Source: Quillaja saponaria
Taxonomy: Eukaryota; Streptophyta; Magnoliopsida; Fabales; Quillajaceae
Assembly (NCBI GenBank): GCA_029379385.1
Contig: CM055618.1
Coordinates: 17,709,071 to 17,773,070 of the forward strand
Direction: 5' to 3'
DNA length: 64,000 nt
Position 1 is the first letter of the stretch. Each line of letters opens with the position of its first letter. The notes beneath the pieces are model-generated. The model saw only the letters and a list, made by a program, of their open reading frames with translations, ran no database searches and had not been told where the DNA came from. The position numbers and the translations under genes are program-made. Shown here in pieces: positions 59,669 to 64,000 of this stretch.

Positions 59669-62000
59669 GTATAAATCTATATAATGGTATGAGAAAAAAA
59701 AAGATATAATTGTAAAATTATATAGTTTAATATATTATATAATCATATATTATACAATTTTATACGATACACCAAAGGAGTCATAGAGGTTGTCAGGATA
59801 ATAGGATAGTATAAGATTGTCTACTTGGTTTTTATAGTAATAACATAATAATATAGATTTATGCCCGATCTCTTTTTAATATGTCTGACAGTATAAATTA
59901 TATAATTAGGAGAGAAATAAATACAATAGTATAAAAATTAATAATTGAATAATTATACAATGTAATATATTATATAATAATATATAATGTGTTAAACGAA
60001 CTCGTATCATATATTATTCTACCAAACCAAAAGTAAAATAGAGAGGAGAGAAATAAAAAATAAAAATATCACTTATTATTTATTTCATTTGAAAATTAAA
60101 AAAAATAATAATAAAATACATATTTTGTTTTAGAATTGAAAGAATAAAAAAAATGATATATTATAATATAATTTTATGATTATACTTCTAAGATATTTTA
60201 ATTAAATATTATTAAGTATTAAATAGAAATAATAAGGTTATATTAAATCATGCTAAAATTATAAAATAACTTATCTTCTTTTCACTAAATACTTATAAAA
60301 TAACTTATCATTTAATTTTTATTTTTTGAAAAAAAAAATTCTCAAATCATGAAAAATGATATTTACCTGTCATAAAAAATAAATAAATAAAAGTTAAGGG
60401 ATTAAGTGGATGCAGTGTCCCCAAGTTTGGGCCCAAATGTATAGAGTTTATAGTTTAAACAGTCACGAGTTGGATGATATTAACAAAATCCAAGTTACAT
60501 AGTGGAAATGGGTTATCAATGTAATGCATGGTCTCTGGGCCGAAAGCTGAGGCCCTAAATAATTCACATAATGCTGAACTCTAGACTTAACCACGTTTTA
60601 ATTTTTTAAAATTACTTCGGTTTCTAATTTAGTTAGTCAGAATTTTCTTTTATCAATTTCGTCATCTGGAATTTAAGGTTTCTCCATCAATTTGCAATTT
60701 CGTTTATACATAATTTGATAATGAAAAAATATAACTTAATTGATAAATTTTAAACAGGTACCCATTTTATTAATTTTGTTTTATAGAAAATTAAATTGTA
60801 AATTAAGACAATTTTAAGAATAAAAAAAAAAAAAAAACAGAAGTTAAGCCGTGGACTCTACAGTGAGTGCTATCAGGCTATCAACTGACTCTCTATAGTT
60901 TTTGTTTCATTACTTCCTAAAAGTTATACTATTTAACAGTTAGATAATTTATAATAATTGTGGAGACTTAAAATTACACATTAAAAAATAAAGAGAAGCT
61001 CACTTATTAAGTTAAAATAATATATAATAAAATATATTAGTATATTAATTTATATAAGGTATTGTATTCAATATGAAAAATGAGAAGTCCATTGGTTTTG
61101 TTAGTAGTGCTAACTACTAACACATGGACCATCAGTAAATTTCGGATTCAACATTTTCAATAATTTAAAATTACTAAATTATTTTCTCATCTTAAAGTGA
61201 CAACTAATTTTTAATTATCAAGTTAACTAATAAAAATAACTTATCAATTTGCACACCATTTTAATATACTTGAAAACATTTAAATGAATTTCATGTCAAA
61301 TCTCCATTTTTTGTAACGAAGGAAAATAAATAAATATAACATCAAAAAAGCAATAAAATCCATCCAATAATCTTCTCTCTCTCTCTCTCTCTCTATGCGC
61401 TAAGCTCACAGCGTAAGTCTATCACCCACCTCTTGAAGTCTTTGAGTTTGAACAAAAGCTTATCCAGAAAAGACAAAAGAAAAGAGGTGCATTCTCTGCT
61501 TCTTAAAAACATCACTGTAGCATCATATTCTATGAACTTGGACTCACCTTTATCTACTTTGAATGAGAAATGGTCAAATTCAGCTTCGGTTTTATATCAT
61601 TTTTTAGGCCACAAATCAACTTGTAGGTCGCTTTTCCTAAATTAAAAATAAGTGAAGGGTTCAGTGATTGATTAAAATTCAAGAAGGTAGATATTTAAGA
61701 TTTTTGTGTGTTAGTGTCAGTTTATATATATTTTCATTAATTTATTTTTTGATTGAGTTAAACATATAAATTAGAATTCATTAATGAATGAAGTAAATTT
61801 TTAATTACAAGCAGGACAAATATTTAGTATAATTGTTAGTGATTTAAATTTTGAGGAATAATTTATCTTTTTTCCATCAACTGCTCTTAGTTCAATCAAA
61901 TGATTATTAATTAATAACTTTTATATATTATATTGTATGTCATTTTATTTAATTAATGACTCCAAGTAATTAGTTGTGAGACATACTACTAACACTCTTC
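59669..62000. other. AT-rich intergenic region
   Basis: Stops in all frames over most of the stretch. A CT microsatellite lies at about 61373-61394, followed by a GTAAGT. An open plus frame at about 61433-61645 starts at TTG and has no family features. No gene called. Confidence 0.5.
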
Positions 62001-62003
62001 GAT

Positions 62004-62084
62004 GGCCCAAATCAAATCTTGCTCGTTTAGTTGTGGGCCACTCCGTGGATTTTTTATAGCTAAAATCTAACCCTAATTGGGCCC
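62004..62084 (+). promoter_or_regulatory. Promoter-like cluster of site-II and telo-box motifs
   Basis: GGCCCAA (about 62004), TGGGCCA (about 62034), AACCCTAA (62069-62076) and TTGGGCCC (62077-62084) lie within 81 bases. Site II plus telo-box pairs mark promoters of ribosomal and other growth-related plant genes. The cluster stands 26 bases before an ATG at 62110. Confidence 0.45.
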
Positions 62085-62109
62085 AAGTGGTGGGACCGAC
62101 TTATAGGAG

Positions 62110-62325
62110 ATGCTAACAGTAACGAAGGCTCCAAATTTGTCATATGAGAAATATTACACCAAGACCGCAGTCGCTGCACGTAATATGAAAGTTGACCAAA
62201 CGCCGTCGCACCGTCGGCTTCATCAACGATTCTCTGTATCCGTGCTCACATGGGCTTCTCCATGCAGGCGACCAAATCCTAACTACTCATGTGTTTCTAC
62301 AATGAAACAAGCACTTCTACAGTAA
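62110..62325 (+). other. Short ORF downstream of a promoter-like cluster
   Basis: An ATG-initiated 71-codon frame (MLTVTKAPNLSYEKYY at the start). It is GC-richer than its flanks but matches no family I know. It could be a remnant of a gene whose promoter survives, a short unknown protein, or chance. Confidence 0.25.
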
Positions 62326-64000
62326 TTATGAATAGGAACTACCGAAATTGAGAATAGAAATAAATGTGTTACATCGAATAGGATTGGATATTTAATCTAA
62401 TCAAATCAAATTTTATTTGTTTACTATTATATTGAATTTGAATTATGAGATTTTATAATTAAAGATTAAAAAAGTTTAATTCAAATCATATTAACTTTTT
62501 ATCATTTTCAAACTTGATCCTATTCGGTCTGTACATTAACATTACTATTTCTGGCAGTATTGTAATTCAACTTTGGCTGAATTATATATTGAATAGATAT
62601 ACTTTTATTGAAAATTGATAAAATTTAGGGGAGGTGATTCATTTTGAGTATAGGTAGGTGGTGATGTTTATTGCTTAATTTGGTTACCGTCCCAAAAAAT
62701 GCCATGAGGCGTTAAGCAGCAACCATTTTAGTTATTGGAAAATAGTAACTGGAAAGCAATTGACGGCCAAAATCATGTTTCACATGTAAAGTTTTAATAG
62801 GACATAAAATTATATAGAAAATTACAAAACTTGACAACTACACATGAAATTGTTTTTGTTGGGTCCCATTAATTGATTTGAGTCCATTTGAAGTGATGCT
62901 GCAAAAAAATTGAGGTTTCAGTTGCACACATTTTGGATTTGGGGGCTGTCTTTTCAGCACCAACTAATGTTAAATGATAGTCAGGAGCACGTGAGGTGAT
63001 GTATAGAGTTTCGGTACTCGGAATTTAGTTACTTAGAAGTTCGAAGCATTGAACGTCTGCTACCTACTTTTTGAATTCTTTATCTTCAAATTCTCGTAAC
63101 TCATCACTGTCATAAAAACAGACAACTGAAGAATTGCGTGTATTTTGTGATTTTGTACTGTAAACTGTAGCCAGCAAAACAAGATTCATGCGCTGTATGG
63201 TTATGGTTGTTTTAAGAATGCTCAACAAAATATCCTAAACAGATGTTTCATATCGATCACCTTATGTGAGATGCTCATTTTAGAGAATGTAAATGAATAG
63301 AGTTTTTTGTGAACTGCTCATTTAAATGCTTGATTTATTTCTAAGCAAACCGAACGTAATTTTTATTTTAAGGTTTAGTGACTATTGTTTTTAATTATCT
63401 TTTTATTAGCTAGAGTTCAAATTCTTTTGAACCACTGTTAGAATACTTTTTTCATTGTTTGATTAAATAACATTTAACTTAAAATCTATCAAGGTCACAT
63501 ATTTGTGCTTCATTGAAAACGTGGTGCCAACAGATTTGGTTAGTAAAATTGGTTTATCCACATTTATGGGTGATACAGAATAGAAATATTACTAGAACCA
63601 AATATGTTATATAAAAAAAAAATTAATAGAACCAACTCACCAAGTACTTGCCGACATGTGAATGGTGAAGTTGGCAGACCAATCCCTGTGTTCCTAATCC
63701 ATGTTAGTTGTACTGCTCCTACTCATCCAGAACCCCTTTCTATATATGTTTGTATGTTCACGTATTTTTGTTATTTTTTTTAGTTTGTTTTATTTTATTC
63801 ATTAACTGTATTCGAATCAATTTATACGTATCTAATTAATTATTTTTTTTATCTTGTCATAATTAAGTCATCTATGTTATAATAATTTTACTTATCACAC
63901 AAGCTCTAAAAAAAATTTAAACTAAAAATCCAATGAGAATAACATATTCTTTTTTATCACCAAATCCATTCATTATTCTTAACTTTAATATTTAAACCTG
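62326..64000. other. AT-rich intergenic region to window end
   Basis: No gene or bounded repeat recognised; scattered A/T runs throughout. Confidence 0.5.

Overview
The window is nuclear DNA of a eudicot plant. The genes are split by short, AT-rich GT-AG introns, the intergenic DNA is very AT-rich, and the gene families are plant-specific (zeaxanthin epoxidase, class B heat-shock factor, RALF peptide, HECATE bHLH, DUF1685, PLS-type PPR). I cannot name the species from the sequence alone.

Layout: 0-3.2 kb holds an AP2/ERF gene remnant next to a PPR gene broken by several frameshifts (both minus). At 4.1-6.7 kb is a seven-exon centrin gene (minus), and at 8.9-10.8 kb an HSFB1/TBF1-type heat-shock factor gene (minus) with two leader uORFs and an upstream heat-shock element. 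A DUF1685 gene lies at 16.2-16.9 kb (minus). A 13-exon SR-related splicing regulator of the CLASRP/SWAP family spans 19.7-24.2 kb (plus). An intronless gene for a SMI1/KNR4-like protein is at 29.9-31.1 kb (plus). A complete 16-exon zeaxanthin epoxidase gene runs from 33.3 to 39.0 kb (minus), followed by a 13-exon three-RRM RNA-binding protein at 42.0-46.1 kb (minus). A class 3 lipase of the oil-body lipase type is at 47.5-49.5 kb (minus), with a decayed copy at 50.5-50.9 kb. A HECATE bHLH gene is at 53.3-54.1 kb (minus) and a RALF34-type peptide gene at 58.4-58.8 kb (plus).

The exon models of all multi-exon genes were built by hand from splice sites and protein continuity, and every one sums to a multiple of three. 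The genes are independent transcription units, not a pathway cluster. Two relate to stress signalling (HSFB1, and ZEP in ABA synthesis) and two to RNA processing (CLASRP-like and the three-RRM protein).

Intergenic DNA carries small mobile elements: a CACTA-type miniature element at 27.55 kb, a tRNA-like SINE with target duplications at 59.6 kb, a second SINE-like unit at 52.9 kb, and two terminal-inverted-repeat candidates at 11.0 and 50.0 kb. There are also two adjacent 31-bp tandem arrays at 40.8 kb and an old tandem duplication at 57 kb. The most interesting single signal is the conserved peptide uORF of HSFB1, whose start lies inside the end of a second uORF. I found no clear evidence of an undescribed multi-gene system.
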